From assembly GCA_027485815.1 (NCBI GenBank), contig JAIXQE010000207.1, positions 1 through 64,000 of the forward strand: a DNA stretch of 64,000 bases, written 5' to 3'. The notes under the pieces are model-generated. The model saw only the letters and a list, made by a program, of their open reading frames with translations. It ran no database searches and had not been told where the DNA came from. Below are positions 27,081 to 36,548 of the stretch, in pieces. A program made the position numbers and the translations under genes. The stretch comes from Opitutaceae bacterium (lineage in GTDB: Bacteria > Verrucomicrobiota > Verrucomicrobiia > Opitutales > Opitutaceae). Within the stretch, counting starts at the first letter, position 1, and every line of letters begins with the position of its first letter.

Positions 27081-30000
27081 TGCGCCGCGCCGCGATTCTC
27101 CTCTCCCTGCTCGCCGCCGCGGCGTCCCCGGCGGCTCAGGAACCGCTGGATTACGATCGCGACGTCCGGCCCCTGCTGTCCGACCGCTGCTTCAAGTGCC
27201 ACGGTCCCGACGCGGCCGCGCGGCGCGGGAAGTTCCGCCTCGATGTCCGCGAGGACGCCGTGGCCCCTCGCGACGGCATCGTCCGCCTCGCGCCGGGGCG
27301 GCCGGACGAGAGCGAGGTGCTGCTGCGGATCCTCTCCCCCCACGCCGACGAGATGATGCCCCCGCCCGGGGACGGCGGGCGGCCGCTTACCCCCGCCGAG
27401 CAGGCCCTCGTCCGGCGGTGGATCGCCGAGGGTGCACCGTATGCGCCGCACTGGTCGCTGGTCCCGCCCCGCCGCGCCCCGCCTCCGACCACCCGCGACG
27501 CCGCGTGGCCCGTCCACGACCTCGATCGCTTCGTGCTCGCCCGGCTCGAGCGCGAGGGCCTGGCCCCGGCCCCCGTCGCGGCCCCGGCCACGCTCCTCCG
27601 CCGGGTCAGCCTCGACCTCACGGGGCTGCCGCCCACCCCGGCGGATCTCGACCGCTTCCTCGCCGATCCCTCGCCGGCGGCCTACGCCCGCGAGGTCGAC
27701 CGGCTGCTCGCCTCCCCCTCCTTCGGCGAACGGATGGCGGTCGACTGGCTCGATGCCGCGCGCTACGCGGACACCAACGGCTTCTTCCGCGACAACGCGC
27801 GGCAGGCCTGGCCGTGGCGCGACTGGGTGGTGGACGCCTTCAACCGGAACCTGCCGTTCGACCAGTTCACGATCGAGCAGCTCGCGGGCGACCTGTTGCC
27901 TGAGCCCACGCCGGCGCAGCGGATCGCCACGGGCTTCAACCGCAATCACGGGGTGAGCGGCGAGACCGGCATCATCGATGAGGAGTACCGCGTCGAGTAC
28001 GTGGCCGACCGCGTCGAGACCACCGCGACCGTCTGGCTGGGCCTGACCCTCGGCTGCGCGCGCTGCCACGACCACAAGTACGACCCGCTTTCGCAGCGGG
28101 ACTACTTCCGGCTCTTCGCCTACTTCAACTCGGGCGTCGAGCGGGGCCTCGTGAGCCCGGATGACCCCCCGCCCGTGCTCGACGTCACCACCCCCGCGCA
28201 ACGCACCCGGCTGGAGGAACTCCGCACGGCCCGCACCACGGCGGAACGCGAGTTCCAGGCTCGGCTCCTTCCCGCCCGGGACGCGCAGGCAGCGTGGGCC
28301 CAGCGGGCCGGCGCCGAGTTGGTCGCCCCGGCGGACTCCCCGCTGGTCCGCCACGACTTCGAACCGTCCGCCGCGGACGCCGGTTCCTCCGGCCCGCGCA
28401 TCCAGGGCTACCTCAACCACGAGGCGGGCGTGGTCGGGGAGGGCGCGATCTTCGACGGCACGCAGCACATCGAATTTCCCGCCGCCGTGCCGCTGACCGC
28501 AGATCAACCCTGGACGATCAGCCTCTGGGTGCGCCCCTCCAACGCGCTGGTCTGCGTGCTGGCGAAGATCGAGCCGGAGGGGGACCGCCGCGGCCTCGAG
28601 ATCCTGTGGGCCAAGGGCCAGGTCCAGGTCAACCTCGTCGACCGCTGGGTCGCCAGCGCGCTGGAGGTGCACACCCGCGATCCGGTGCGCCGGGGCGATT
28701 GGACCCACCTGGTCGTGACCTATGACGCCAGCCGCCGCGCCTCCGGGCTGCGAATCTACGCGGACGGCCGGGAGGCGCCCGTGCAGGTCGTGCGGGACAA
28801 TCTCTCCGGCTCGGCGGCCAACGAACACCCGCTGCGCCTGGGCCGCCGGGACAGCGGCCTCGGCTACTACGGGCAGATGGATCAGTTCCGCCTGCTGGGG
28901 CGGGCCGTCGCGCCCGGCGAGATTCGGCAATGGTACTGGGGCGAACGGCTCACGCGGATCCTCGCGCTGGAACCTGCCGCCCGGGACGCCCGCGCCCGCG
29001 AGCTGGTCACCGACTGCTTTGTGGAACGGGAGGGAGGAACCGGCTTGCGGTCCGCCCACGCTGCCGCCGCCCGCGCCCGCGCCGCCGAGGAGGAATTCCG
29101 CGCCGGCCTGCCCAAGACCCTCGTGATGCAGGAATCCGCCCAGCCCCGGAAGACCCACGTGCTCGGCCGCGGCCAGTATGACGCTCCCGGCGAGGAGGTG
29201 ACGCCCGGGGTGCCCGCAGTCCTGCCGCCCCTGCCGGAGCAGGCCCCGGCGAACCGCCTTGGGCTGGCACGATGGCTGGTGCAGCCCGGCCATCCGCTCA
29301 CCGCCCGAGTGGCCGTCAACCGGCTCTGGGCGCTCTGCTTCGGCGAGGGCCTCGTGAATACCCCGAACGACTTCGGGGCGCAGGGCGCGCTCCCCACGCA
29401 TCCCGAGCTGCTCGACTGGCTGGCGACCCGCTACGTGGCCTCCGGGTGGGACACCAAGGCGCTGCTGCGCCTGCTCGTGACCAGCGCCACCTACCGCCAG
29501 AGCTCCGTCGCCCCGCCCGCGCTCCGCTCACGCGATCCAGCGAACCAGCTGCTCGGCCGCGCGCCGAGTTTCCGGCTCCCGGCGGAGATGATCCGCGACC
29601 AGGCCCTCGCCGTTGCCGGCCTGCTGGTGGACCGGCGCGGTGGTCCTCCGGTCCGCCCCTTCCAGCCGCCGGGCCTCTGGGAAGCCGTCTCCTACAATGG
29701 AGAGCTTTCCTACGAGGTGGACCCGGGCGAGGGTCGCTGGCGGCGATCCCTGTACACCTTCTGGAAGCGCACCGCTCCTCCGCCCGCGATCCAGATCCTG
29801 GATGGTCCCACTCGCGAAACCTGCGTGGTCTCGCGGCCGCGCACCAACACCCCCCTGCAGGCCCTGCTCCTCCTGAACGACGAGGGCTACGTCGAGGCCG
29901 CCCGCGGGCTCGCCGCCCGGGTGCTGGCTCCGCCCGGGCGGACGGAACACGCGCGCGGCACGGAACTCTTCCGCCTGGTCCTGGCCCGGTCTCCCGCGCC

Positions 30001-30196
30001 CGAGGAGACCACCGCCCTCGAAGGACTCCTCGCACGCCAACGGGAACGCTTCAGCCGGGATCCCGCCGCCGCGCGTCGCCTGGTCTCCGTGGGCGCTGCG
30101 CCCGCCGGACAGGACCTTGATCCCGTGGAGCTCGCCGCGTGGACCACCGTCGCCCAGACCGTGCTGAACCTCGACGAGGCGCTCACCCGCCGCTGA
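27080..30196 (+). CDS. PVC-type PSCyt1-PSCyt2(DUF1549)-LamG-PSD1(DUF1553) protein
   Basis: A secreted protein of 1,038 residues with the domain set found mainly in Planctomycetes and Verrucomicrobia. A signal peptide (about 1-19) is followed by a cytochrome-c-like PSCyt1 domain with heme site C37-F-K-C-H41. DUF1549 (about 145-350) includes RVSLDLTGLPPTPADLDRFL, WLDAARYADTNGF and a second heme-like C-A-R-C-H-D-H-K-Y-D motif near 327. A LamG/concanavalin-type carbohydrate-binding module (about 424-610, SLWVRPSNALVCVLAKIE) is inserted, and DUF1553 (about 720-1010) follows with LARWLVQPGHPLTARVAVNRLW and RPRTNTPLQALLLLNDE. Such proteins usually sit beside DUF1501 and sulfatase genes and are thought to take part in sugar oxidation or polysaccharide handling; their chemistry is unproven. 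ATG at 27080, one base overlapping the sulfatase stop. Confidence 0.92.
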   Translation: MRRAAILLSLLAAAASPAAQEPLDYDRDVRPLLSDRCFKCHGPDAAARRGKFRLDVREDAVAPRDGIVRLAPGRPDESEVLLRILSPHADEMMPPPGDGGRPLTPAEQALVRRWIAEGAPYAPHWSLVPPRRAPPPTTRDAAWPVHDLDRFVLARLEREGLAPAPVAAPATLLRRVSLDLTGLPPTPADLDRFLADPSPAAYAREVDRLLASPSFGERMAVDWLDAARYADTNGFFRDNARQAWPWRDWVVDAFNRNLPFDQFTIEQLAGDLLPEPTPAQRIATGFNRNHGVSGETGIIDEEYRVEYVADRVETTATVWLGLTLGCARCHDHKYDPLSQRDYFRLFAYFNSGVERGLVSPDDPPPVLDVTTPAQRTRLEELRTARTTAEREFQARLLPARDAQAAWAQRAGAELVAPADSPLVRHDFEPSAADAGSSGPRIQGYLNHEAGVVGEGAIFDGTQHIEFPAAVPLTADQPWTISLWVRPSNALVCVLAKIEPEGDRRGLEILWAKGQVQVNLVDRWVASALEVHTRDPVRRGDWTHLVVTYDASRRASGLRIYADGREAPVQVVRDNLSGSAANEHPLRLGRRDSGLGYYGQMDQFRLLGRAVAPGEIRQWYWGERLTRILALEPAARDARARELVTDCFVEREGGTGLRSAHAAAARARAAEEEFRAGLPKTLVMQESAQPRKTHVLGRGQYDAPGEEVTPGVPAVLPPLPEQAPANRLGLARWLVQPGHPLTARVAVNRLWALCFGEGLVNTPNDFGAQGALPTHPELLDWLATRYVASGWDTKALLRLLVTSATYRQSSVAPPALRSRDPANQLLGRAPSFRLPAEMIRDQALAVAGLLVDRRGGPPVRPFQPPGLWEAVSYNGELSYEVDPGEGRWRRSLYTFWKRTAPPPAIQILDGPTRETCVVSRPRTNTPLQALLLLNDEGYVEAARGLAARVLAPPGRTEHARGTELFRLVLARSPAPEETTALEGLLARQRERFSRDPAAARRLVSVGAAPAGQDLDPVELAAWTTVAQTVLNLDEALTRR

Positions 30197-30199
30197 CCG

Positions 30200-31648
30200 A
30201 TGCCCGCTGCTCCCCTGCCCCATCTCCCTCCCGGCAATCTCGCGCTGACTCGCCGGCAGCTCCTCGGCCGCACCGCGACCGGCATCGGCTCGCTCGCGCT
30301 CGCCTCACTGTTGCGCCCAGGATTGCTGGGCGGTCCGGCCGTCGCGCCGCACTTCGCCCCCAAGGCCAAGCGGGTGATCTACTTGTTCATGCACGGCGGG
30401 CCCTCGCAGCTCGACCTCTTCGACCACAAGCCCGGCCTCCGGGCGCGGCACGGCGAGGAGCTGCCCGCATCGCTCCGCGGCACCCAGCGCCTCACCGGGA
30501 TGACGAGTGGACAGAAGGCCTTTCCGGTGACGGCGTCGCTGTTCCAATTCGCCCGCCACGGCGCGAGCGGCGCGTGGGTCAGCGAGCTGCTGCCGCACAC
30601 CGCGCGCATCGTCGATGACCTGTGCTTCATCCGCTCGATGCACACGGAGGCGATCAACCACGACCCCGCCGTAACCCTGCTGCAGACCGGGCACCAGCAA
30701 CCGGGCCGCCCGAGCTTCGGCGCTTGGGCCAGTTACGGCCTCGGCAGCGAGAACCGTGACCTGCCTGCCTTCACCGTGCTGATCTCCCGCGGCAGCGCCG
30801 CCCGGCCCGCGGACCCACTCTACGCGCGCCTCTGGGGCTCCGGGTTTCTGCCCTCGAGCCACCAGGGCGTCGGCTTCCGCAGCGCCGGCGACCCGGTCCT
30901 GTATCTTTCCAACCCGCCGGGACTCGATGCCTCGGCCCGGCGCGATCAGCTCGACACCCTCGCCTCCCTCAACCGGCGCGCGGCCGCGGAACAGCTCGAC
31001 CCCGAGATCGAAACCCGCATCGCGCAGTACGAACTGGCGTACCGGATGCAGGCGTCGGTACCCGGCCTGCTGGACCTGAGCGACGAGCCCCCGGCGAGCT
31101 TCGAGGCCTACGGACCGCAGTCGCGCGTGCCCGGCACCTTCGCCGCGAACTGCCTGCTCGCCCGGCGGCTCGCCGAGCGCGGGGTGCGGTTCATCCAGCT
31201 CTACCACCGCGGCTGGGACCAGCATTACAACCTGCCCAGCGACCTCCGCCTCCAGGCCGGCGACGTGGACCAGCCCGGGGCGGCGCTCGTCCGCGACCTG
31301 AAGCAGCGCGGCCTCCTCGACGACACGCTGGTGGTCTGGGGCGGGGAGTTCGGCCGCACCACCTACAGCCAGGGACGGCTGGAGGCCGCCAATTACGGCC
31401 GAGACCATCACGGGGGGTGCTTCACCCTCTGGCTCGCCGGCGGCGGCGTGAAGCCCGGGGTGATTCACGGGGAAACCGATGAGTTCGGCTACCAGGTGAC
31501 GCGCGATCCCGTGCACGTGCATGACCTCAACGCCACCCTGCTCCACCTGCTCGGCCTCGACCATACCCGGCTCACCTACCGGTTCCAGGGCCGGGATTTC
31601 CGGTTGACCGACGTCCACGGCCGCGTGACCCAGCCTATCCTCGCCTGA
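30200..31648 (+). CDS. DUF1501 family exported protein (sulfatase-fold)
   Basis: A 482-residue protein of the DUF1501 family, the regular genomic partner of PSCyt/PSD1 proteins in the PVC group. The N-terminus has a twin-arginine-type signal ([23 protein letters not shown]), implying export in folded form. The body shows an alkaline-phosphatase-like fold: [25 protein letters not shown] (metal-binding Asp), [33 protein letters not shown] and [21 protein letters not shown] (metal His pair), then [16 protein letters not shown]. No biochemical activity is established for the family that I know of; hydrolase or oxidoreductase partner are both guesses. It starts three bases after the PSD1 stop and is followed after ten bases by the dehydrogenase gene, so it is mid-operon. 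Confidence 0.93.
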   Translation: MPAAPLPHLPPGNLALTRRQLLGRTATGIGSLALASLLRPGLLGGPAVAPHFAPKAKRVIYLFMHGGPSQLDLFDHKPGLRARHGEELPASLRGTQRLTGMTSGQKAFPVTASLFQFARHGASGAWVSELLPHTARIVDDLCFIRSMHTEAINHDPAVTLLQTGHQQPGRPSFGAWASYGLGSENRDLPAFTVLISRGSAARPADPLYARLWGSGFLPSSHQGVGFRSAGDPVLYLSNPPGLDASARRDQLDTLASLNRRAAAEQLDPEIETRIAQYELAYRMQASVPGLLDLSDEPPASFEAYGPQSRVPGTFAANCLLARRLAERGVRFIQLYHRGWDQHYNLPSDLRLQAGDVDQPGAALVRDLKQRGLLDDTLVVWGGEFGRTTYSQGRLEAANYGRDHHGGCFTLWLAGGGVKPGVIHGETDEFGYQVTRDPVHVHDLNATLLHLLGLDHTRLTYRFQGRDFRLTDVHGRVTQPILA

Positions 31649-31658
31649 AGGTTCCCGT

Positions 31659-34600
31659 ATGCTCCCGTCCCGGCTCCTGCTTCCCCTCGTATTGCCCCTG
31701 CTCCTGCCTTCCGCGCACTCCGGATCCCCGGCTGCGGAGCCGCCCCGCTTCACGACGGAGCTGGAGGACTTCGTCCGCCACTTCAAGCCCGGCGGCCAGG
31801 ACTTCGCCGGCCAGGCGCGGGTGCTGCCGCCCGAGGAGAGCGTCCGGCGGATGCAGGTGCCGGAGGGATACGCGGCGGAGCTGGTCGCCAGCGAACCCGC
31901 GGTGCGCCAACCCATCGACCTGCGCTTCGACGCGCGCGGCCGCCTCTGGGTCGTCCAGTACCTGCAGTACCCCTTCCCCGCCGGCCTCACCGTCACCGCG
32001 TACGACCAGTACATCCGCGCGGAATTCAATCAGGTGCCGCCCCCGCCGCCGCGGCACACCCGGGGCGCGGACCGCATCAGCATCCTCGAGGATCGCGACG
32101 GCGACGGCCGCTTCGAGATCGTGAAGACGTTCGTCGACGGCCTGAACCTCGCGACCAGCGTGCTCCCGGGCGAAGGCGGCGTCTGGGTGCTGATGTCCCC
32201 CTACCTGCTCTTTTATCCGGACCGCAACGGCGACGACGTGCCGGACGGCGACCCCGAGGTGCACCTGGCCGGCTTCGGCCTGGAGGACACCCATTCGCTC
32301 GCGAGCAGCCTGCACTGGGGCCCGGACGGCTGGATCTACGGGGCCACCGGCAGCACCACCAACCTGGAGATCCAGGGGGTGCGCCTCCTCGGCCAGGGCA
32401 TCTGGCGCTACCACCCCGGGACCCGCGTCTTCGAGATCTTCGCCGAGGGCGGGGGCAACACCTTCAGCCTCGAGTTCGACCAGTACGGCCGCGCCTTCTC
32501 GGGCACCAACAACGGCGCGACCCGGGGCCTCCACTACGCGCAGGGCGCCACCTACGTGAAGGGCTGGACCAAGCACGGACCGGCGATGAACCCTTTCATC
32601 TTCGGCTTCTTCGAGCACATGGCCCACGAGGGCTACGGGCAGCGCTTCCCCCAGACCTTCATCCTGTATGAGGCCGGACTCCTCCCGGAGCTGAACGGAC
32701 AGGTGGTCGTCGGGATGTCGCTCACCAACCGGGTGCAGGCCAGCCGCCTGCTGCCCCAGACCTCGACCTTCCGCACGGTCGACAGCGCGGCGCTGATCAC
32801 CACCGAGGACCGGACCTTCCGCCCGGTGGACATCGAGCAGGGACCGGATGGCGCGATCTACCTCGCGGACTGGAGCGACCCGCGCCTGAGCCATCTCAAC
32901 CCGCAAGACACGTGGGACAAGGCGACGGGCCGGATCGTGCGCCTCGTGCCCAAGGGCGTCCCGCTGCCCCGACCGGAGGACCTGACCCGGCTCGACGACG
33001 CCGCGTTGCTGGCCCGCCTCAGCCACCCCAATCGCGAGCACCGCGAGCAAGCGCGCCGCCTGCTCGCGGGGCGGCCCGCTGACCTTGGCCCGCGCCTCCG
33101 CACGCTGGTGGAGGGCAATGCTCCGGCCGCCCTGGAGGCGTTCTGGGTGCTGAACCTGCGCGACGAACTCGGGGAGCGCGACCTGCGCGCAGCCCTTGCC
33201 CATCCGAACCCGCACCTCCGCCGCTGGGCCGTGCGTCTCCTCGGGGATCGGGGCGTGCAGCAAGCAGCGACCGCGGCCGCCCTCGCGGAGCGTGCCGCCG
33301 TGGAGCCGGACGCGGAGGTCCGTAGCCAGTTCGCCAGCTCCGCCCGCCGCCTGCGTGCGGGTCAGGCCGTGCCGGTGGTGCGGGCCCTCCTGCGCCATGA
33401 GGCCGACGTGAGCGACCGGCACCTGCCGCTGCTGCTCTGGTGGGCCCTGGAGGGTCACGCGGAGGATGGCCGGGAGGAACTGCTCGGACTCGTCGCCGAT
33501 CCGTCGACCTGGCGTTCGCCGACGTTCCGCCGCGAGCTCGCCGAGCGGCTGGGGCGCCGTTTCACCGCGGATCAGGGCCCGCGGCGCCATTACACCCTCC
33601 GGCAGGGGGTGTACTCCGAATGGATCATCGACCGCGCGCCCGAGCACCTGCGGCGAAACCTCGAGTTCTGCGCCCGCCTGCTCGCCGCGGCCCCAGGTCC
33701 CGGCGAGGCTTCGCTGCTTGCCCAAGGGATGGCCCGCGGGCTCACGGGGCCGCGGGTCTCGGGTCCGCCGCCCGCGTTGCTGGAGGCCGTCGCCTCCGCC
33801 TGGGCCAAGACCCCCGAGCACGTCGCGCTGACCGCGCTCGCCGCCCGTCTGGGCGTGGCGGAGGCGGAGAGTCGCGCGGTCACGCGGTTGCGGGACGTGC
33901 GCCTGCCGGAGGCGGACCAGCAAATCCTCCTCGACCTCGTCTCCGCCCTCGCCCCGCCGGAGGCCCTCCCTGTCCTCGCCGAGCAATTCCGGACCGAACG
34001 CAACGAGGCCCGCCGCGCCCGGCGGTTGACGGCCCTGGCCGGCTTCGACCAGCCCGCCGCGACCGCCGCCGTACTCGACGCCTACCCCGCTCTCGGCCCG
34101 CGGCTGCAGGCGACGGCGCTCCGGCACCTCGCGGAGAAGCCGGTCTGGGCGAGGGTGATGCTGGAGCGGATGGCAGCCGGAAACTTCGCGCCCGGCGTGC
34201 TCGGCTCCGCCACGCTCGCGACGTTGCGCGCTCATCCGGATCCCGTGCTCCAGCGCCTGCTGGAACGCCACCTCAGCGCCGCGTCCGGAGCCGCGGACGC
34301 CGAAACCGCGCTGCTCCACGACGCCGGCCGCACCGCCTACAACCTGACCTGCGCCCCGTGCCATCAGGAGTCCGGCAGCGGCCTGGTCGGATTGGCTCCC
34401 GCCCTGGTGGCGTCCCCGTGGCTGCAGCGCGGGGACGAGGTGCTGGTTAACATCATCCTCCACGGGAAGGAGAACCCCGGCCGCGGCCTCGTGATGCCGC
34501 CGTGGCGGCAGCTGGATGACACGCAGATCGCGGCGATCCTGACCTATGCACGAAGGGAGTTTGGCAACGACGCCCGCATGGTTCCCCCCCTCCGGGTGAA

Positions 34601-34679
34601 GGAAGTCCGTGCCGCCGCCGGCAACCGCGACCGGCCGTGGTCCGATCGCGAGCTGGAGGCGCTGGCGGGCGGACGCTGA
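31659..34679 (+). CDS. PVC-type membrane-bound dehydrogenase with HEAT region and C-terminal cytochrome c
   Basis: A 1,006-residue exported protein of the PVC heme-binding dehydrogenase type. Signal peptide about 1-25. An N-terminal six-bladed beta-propeller (about 50-440), related to sorbosone/glucose dehydrogenase domains, contains VPEGYAAELVASEPAVRQPIDLRFDARGRLWV, DRISILEDRDGDGRFE and RPVDIEQGPDGAIYLADW. An alpha-helical HEAT-like region (about 450-880) follows, and then a cytochrome c domain with heme site C898-A-P-C-H901 and a distal Met in GLVMPPWRQLDD. These proteins probably oxidise a sugar and pass electrons to the heme. The last gene of the operon beginning at 22660. The gap to sod (92 bases) contains no clear terminator. 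The long minus ORF 31635-34463 is an antisense shadow. Confidence 0.9.
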   Translation: MLPSRLLLPLVLPLLLPSAHSGSPAAEPPRFTTELEDFVRHFKPGGQDFAGQARVLPPEESVRRMQVPEGYAAELVASEPAVRQPIDLRFDARGRLWVVQYLQYPFPAGLTVTAYDQYIRAEFNQVPPPPPRHTRGADRISILEDRDGDGRFEIVKTFVDGLNLATSVLPGEGGVWVLMSPYLLFYPDRNGDDVPDGDPEVHLAGFGLEDTHSLASSLHWGPDGWIYGATGSTTNLEIQGVRLLGQGIWRYHPGTRVFEIFAEGGGNTFSLEFDQYGRAFSGTNNGATRGLHYAQGATYVKGWTKHGPAMNPFIFGFFEHMAHEGYGQRFPQTFILYEAGLLPELNGQVVVGMSLTNRVQASRLLPQTSTFRTVDSAALITTEDRTFRPVDIEQGPDGAIYLADWSDPRLSHLNPQDTWDKATGRIVRLVPKGVPLPRPEDLTRLDDAALLARLSHPNREHREQARRLLAGRPADLGPRLRTLVEGNAPAALEAFWVLNLRDELGERDLRAALAHPNPHLRRWAVRLLGDRGVQQAATAAALAERAAVEPDAEVRSQFASSARRLRAGQAVPVVRALLRHEADVSDRHLPLLLWWALEGHAEDGREELLGLVADPSTWRSPTFRRELAERLGRRFTADQGPRRHYTLRQGVYSEWIIDRAPEHLRRNLEFCARLLAAAPGPGEASLLAQGMARGLTGPRVSGPPPALLEAVASAWAKTPEHVALTALAARLGVAEAESRAVTRLRDVRLPEADQQILLDLVSALAPPEALPVLAEQFRTERNEARRARRLTALAGFDQPAATAAVLDAYPALGPRLQATALRHLAEKPVWARVMLERMAAGNFAPGVLGSATLATLRAHPDPVLQRLLERHLSAASGAADAETALLHDAGRTAYNLTCAPCHQESGSGLVGLAPALVASPWLQRGDEVLVNIILHGKENPGRGLVMPPWRQLDDTQIAAILTYARREFGNDARMVPPLRVKEVRAAAGNRDRPWSDRELEALAGGR

Positions 34680-34710
34680 CGCCAGCCGCCGCGGACGCCG
34701 CAGCCGGCGG

Positions 34711-34738
34711 TTGACGCCCCGCCGGCGCGGTGCATCTG
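34711..34738 (+). promoter_or_regulatory. putative promoter of the superoxide dismutase gene
   Basis: TTGACG at 34711-34716 is followed after 16 bases by CATCTG (34733-34738), 33 bases ahead of the sod ATG. The -35 is good and the -10 weak. It lies in the 92-base gap after the sulfatase operon and shares the TTGAmC/G-N16 layout seen at tig, gpmI and exbB. Confidence 0.3.
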
Positions 34739-34771
34739 TACGGCCTCATCCTTCACCCTCCCGCAAGCATT

Positions 34772-35404
34772 ATGGCCTACACGCTTCCCGCCCTGCCCTA
34801 CGCCGCCACCGCGCTCGAGCCGCACATCGACGCCCGGACGATGGAAATCCATCACGGCAAGCACCACAACGCCTACGTCACCAACGCGAACAACCTGCTC
34901 AAGGATCATCCCGCGCTGGCCGGCCTCGACGTCAACGCCCTGATCGCCAACCTGGCGCAGGTACCCGAAGCCATCCGAGCCGGCGTCCGCAACAACGCGG
35001 GCGGCCACAGCAACCACGCCTTCTTCTGGAGCATCCTCGGCCCCGGTAAGGGAGGGGCCCCCAAGGGCACCCTCGCCGCGGCAATCACGGCCGGCTGGGG
35101 TGACTTCGACAAGTTCAAGGCCGCCTTCGCGCAGGCCGCCGCCACCCGCTTCGGCTCCGGCTGGGCGTGGCTCTACGTCGGGGCGGACAAGAAGCTCGCG
35201 ATCGGCTCCACCGCGAATCAGGACAGCCCGCTGATGGGCAAGGCGGTCGCGGGGATCGAGGGAAAGCCGGTGCTCGGCCTCGATGTCTGGGAGCACGCGT
35301 ACTACCTCCACTACCAGAACCGCCGCCCCGATTACGTCACCGCGTGGTGGAACGTGGTCGATTGGGACGCCGCGGAGCGGAACTACCAGGCCGCCCTCGC
35401 CTGA
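34772..35404 (+). CDS. sodA: superoxide dismutase, Mn type
   Basis: Converts superoxide to oxygen and hydrogen peroxide; cytoplasmic, no signal peptide. The 210-residue product contains all four metal ligands: His27 in [12 protein letters not shown], a His in [13 protein letters not shown], and Asp and His in [21 protein letters not shown]. The residues that separate Mn from Fe enzymes favour manganese: Gly-Gly-His-x-Asn-His rather than Ala-Gln, and Gln in [10 protein letters not shown] cambialistic enzyme is possible. Start ATG at 34772 ([20 protein letters not shown]), with no Shine-Dalgarno sequence. A strong intrinsic terminator begins 20 bases after the stop, so the gene is probably monocistronic, with the promoter-like TTGACG element upstream. 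Confidence 0.95.
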   Translation: MAYTLPALPYAATALEPHIDARTMEIHHGKHHNAYVTNANNLLKDHPALAGLDVNALIANLAQVPEAIRAGVRNNAGGHSNHAFFWSILGPGKGGAPKGTLAAAITAGWGDFDKFKAAFAQAAATRFGSGWAWLYVGADKKLAIGSTANQDSPLMGKAVAGIEGKPVLGLDVWEHAYYLHYQNRRPDYVTAWWNVVDWDAAERNYQAALA

Positions 35405-35423
35405 GGCGGTCATCCGGCGCGCA

Positions 35424-35455
35424 GGCCGCACCTCTCCGGTGCGGCCTCTTTTTTT
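35424..35455 (+). terminator. intrinsic terminator of sodA
   Basis: A perfect nine-base stem GGCCGCACC / GGTGCGGCC with a five-base loop TCTCC, followed by TCTTTTTTT. This is the clearest rho-independent terminator in the window. The T run ends in the stop codon of exbD on the opposite strand; in that direction the hairpin has no T tail, so it mainly stops sodA transcription. Confidence 0.92.
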
Positions 35456-35852
35456 ACCGGCTCTGCAGGTGATGCTTGTTCAGCCCGGCCTTGCGGCAGG
35501 CGTCCCAAACAAAGGTCAGGCGGTCGAGGGTGGCCTTCTCATCGGAGCGGATGAGCACCGGGATGTCCTTGTCGACGTTCTTGATCTGCTGGAGCACCCC
35601 CGGCAGCTCGGCATCCGAGACCGGTTTCCCGTTCAGCGTGAGGGCGCCGTCCTTGCCGATCGAAATGGTGACGTTACCTCGGAACTCGTTCTTCCCGGCG
35701 GTCTCCACCTTCGGGAGCGTGATGTTCAGCGTCGAGGCGGACTTGAACTGCATCGTCACGAACGCGAAGAAGATCAGCATCACCAGCACGTCGATGAGGG
35801 CCACGAGGTTCAGCTCGGGCCGCGCGCGCCGGCGGGAGGAACGCAGGCTCAT
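35454..35852 (-). CDS. exbD: ExbD/TolR family biopolymer transport protein
   Basis: The smaller subunit of the proton-driven motor that energises TonB receptors (or TolA). The 132-residue product has a short cytoplasmic Arg-rich start (MSLRSSRRRARPELN), one membrane helix LVALIDVLVMLIFFAFVTMQF containing the essential Asp, and a periplasmic domain (about 45-132) with ITLPKVETAGKNEF and VPVLIRSDEKATLDRLTFVWDAC, the usual ExbD pattern. It begins two bases after exbB stops, so the pair is co-translated. No TonB gene is in the window. Tol versus Exb cannot be separated for certain, but the absence of tolA, tolB and pal favours ExbD. Convergent with sodA; its stop codon coincides with the end of the sodA terminator. 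Confidence 0.9.
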   Translation of the reverse strand: MSLRSSRRRARPELNLVALIDVLVMLIFFAFVTMQFKSASTLNITLPKVETAGKNEFRGNVTISIGKDGALTLNGKPVSDAELPGVLQQIKNVDKDIPVLIRSDEKATLDRLTFVWDACRKAGLNKHHLQSR

Positions 35853-35854
35853 CG

Positions 35855-36424
35855 TCAGCGGGCGCGCTGCAGGATCCGCTCCAGCAGCACGTCGAGTTGG
35901 GCGGCGTAATTCTCGATCTTGCGCTGGAGGTAGCCGCTGCCGACCAGCGAGGGGATCGCAATGGTCAGGCCGATCACCGTCGCGGAAAGCGCCAGCGCCA
36001 CGCCCTTGGTGAACGCCACCGGGTCCGGCAGCCCCGTGTCGGGGGAGATCTGGGAGAAGACCTGCAGCAGGCCGGTGACGGTGCCGGTCAAACCGATGAG
36101 GGGCGCCGCCGCGTAGATGACGTCGAGATAGGGGATCCCCCGCTCCATCCGGTTCAGTTCAAGGCGGGCGAAGGCCTTGACCGCCCCCTCGTCGTGGCGG
36201 TGCTGCTCGGCAAACTCCACGATCCGCGCCAACACGGTGTGACGACCGCCGACCAGGGGTTTGCCTGAGACGACCGCGTCGACCAGGTCCGCCGGCATCA
36301 CCGCCGCCCGCCGGAGCGCATAGGCGCGCTCGCAAACGATGAAGACCGCGGCGGCGGAGCAGACCGCGAGGGGATAAATCAACACTCCGGCGCCCTTCAG
36401 GACCTCAATCATCGCGAAAAACAT
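35855..36424 (-). CDS. exbB: MotA/TolQ/ExbB family proton channel
   Basis: The channel-forming subunit of the ExbBD motor in the inner membrane. 189 residues, within the shorter end of the family, with three membrane helices: an N-terminal one (VLIYPLAVCSAAAVFIVCERAYAL) and two near the C-terminus (AAPLIGLTGTVTGLLQVFSQI and FTKGVALALSATVIGLTIAIPSLVGSGYL). The segments PLIGLTGTVTGL and KGVALALSATVIGLTIAIP are family signatures and carry the conserved Thr residues lining the proton path. A typical periplasmic insertion is missing, which is common. The ATG is at 36424. exbD follows after two bases. A TTGAAC element with a 16-base spacer lies upstream. Likely partner of the two TonB receptors in this window. 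Confidence 0.9.
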   Translation of the reverse strand: MFFAMIEVLKGAGVLIYPLAVCSAAAVFIVCERAYALRRAAVMPADLVDAVVSGKPLVGGRHTVLARIVEFAEQHRHDEGAVKAFARLELNRMERGIPYLDVIYAAAPLIGLTGTVTGLLQVFSQISPDTGLPDPVAFTKGVALALSATVIGLTIAIPSLVGSGYLQRKIENYAAQLDVLLERILQRAR

Positions 36425-36448
36425 GGGTGGATGTGACCGTGTGGGAGT

Positions 36449-36476
36449 CAGACGGGGGCGCGAGGGAAAAGTTCAA
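36449..36476 (-). promoter_or_regulatory. putative promoter of exbBD
   Basis: Minus-strand TTGAAC (36471-36476), 16-base spacer, then CGTCTG (36449-36454), 25 bases before the exbB ATG. The -35 is good and the -10 poor. It lies in the 124-base gap between the divergent exbB and small-membrane-protein genes. Confidence 0.3.
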
Positions 36477-36548
36477 ACCGCGATCCACCGCTCCGGAAAA
36501 TTCCCGCCCCGGATTGCGCAGCGCCTCCCCCTGTGCTCCTTCCCCCGG

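Noticed and set aside
26849-29401. 850-residue minus-strand ORF opposite the PSCyt/PSD1 gene
   Set aside because: Antisense shadow; the plus-strand product has heme and DUF1549/1553 motifs.
31635-34463. 942-residue minus-strand ORF opposite the PVC dehydrogenase
   Set aside because: Antisense of a well-supported gene; composition of an RGEV-type shadow frame.
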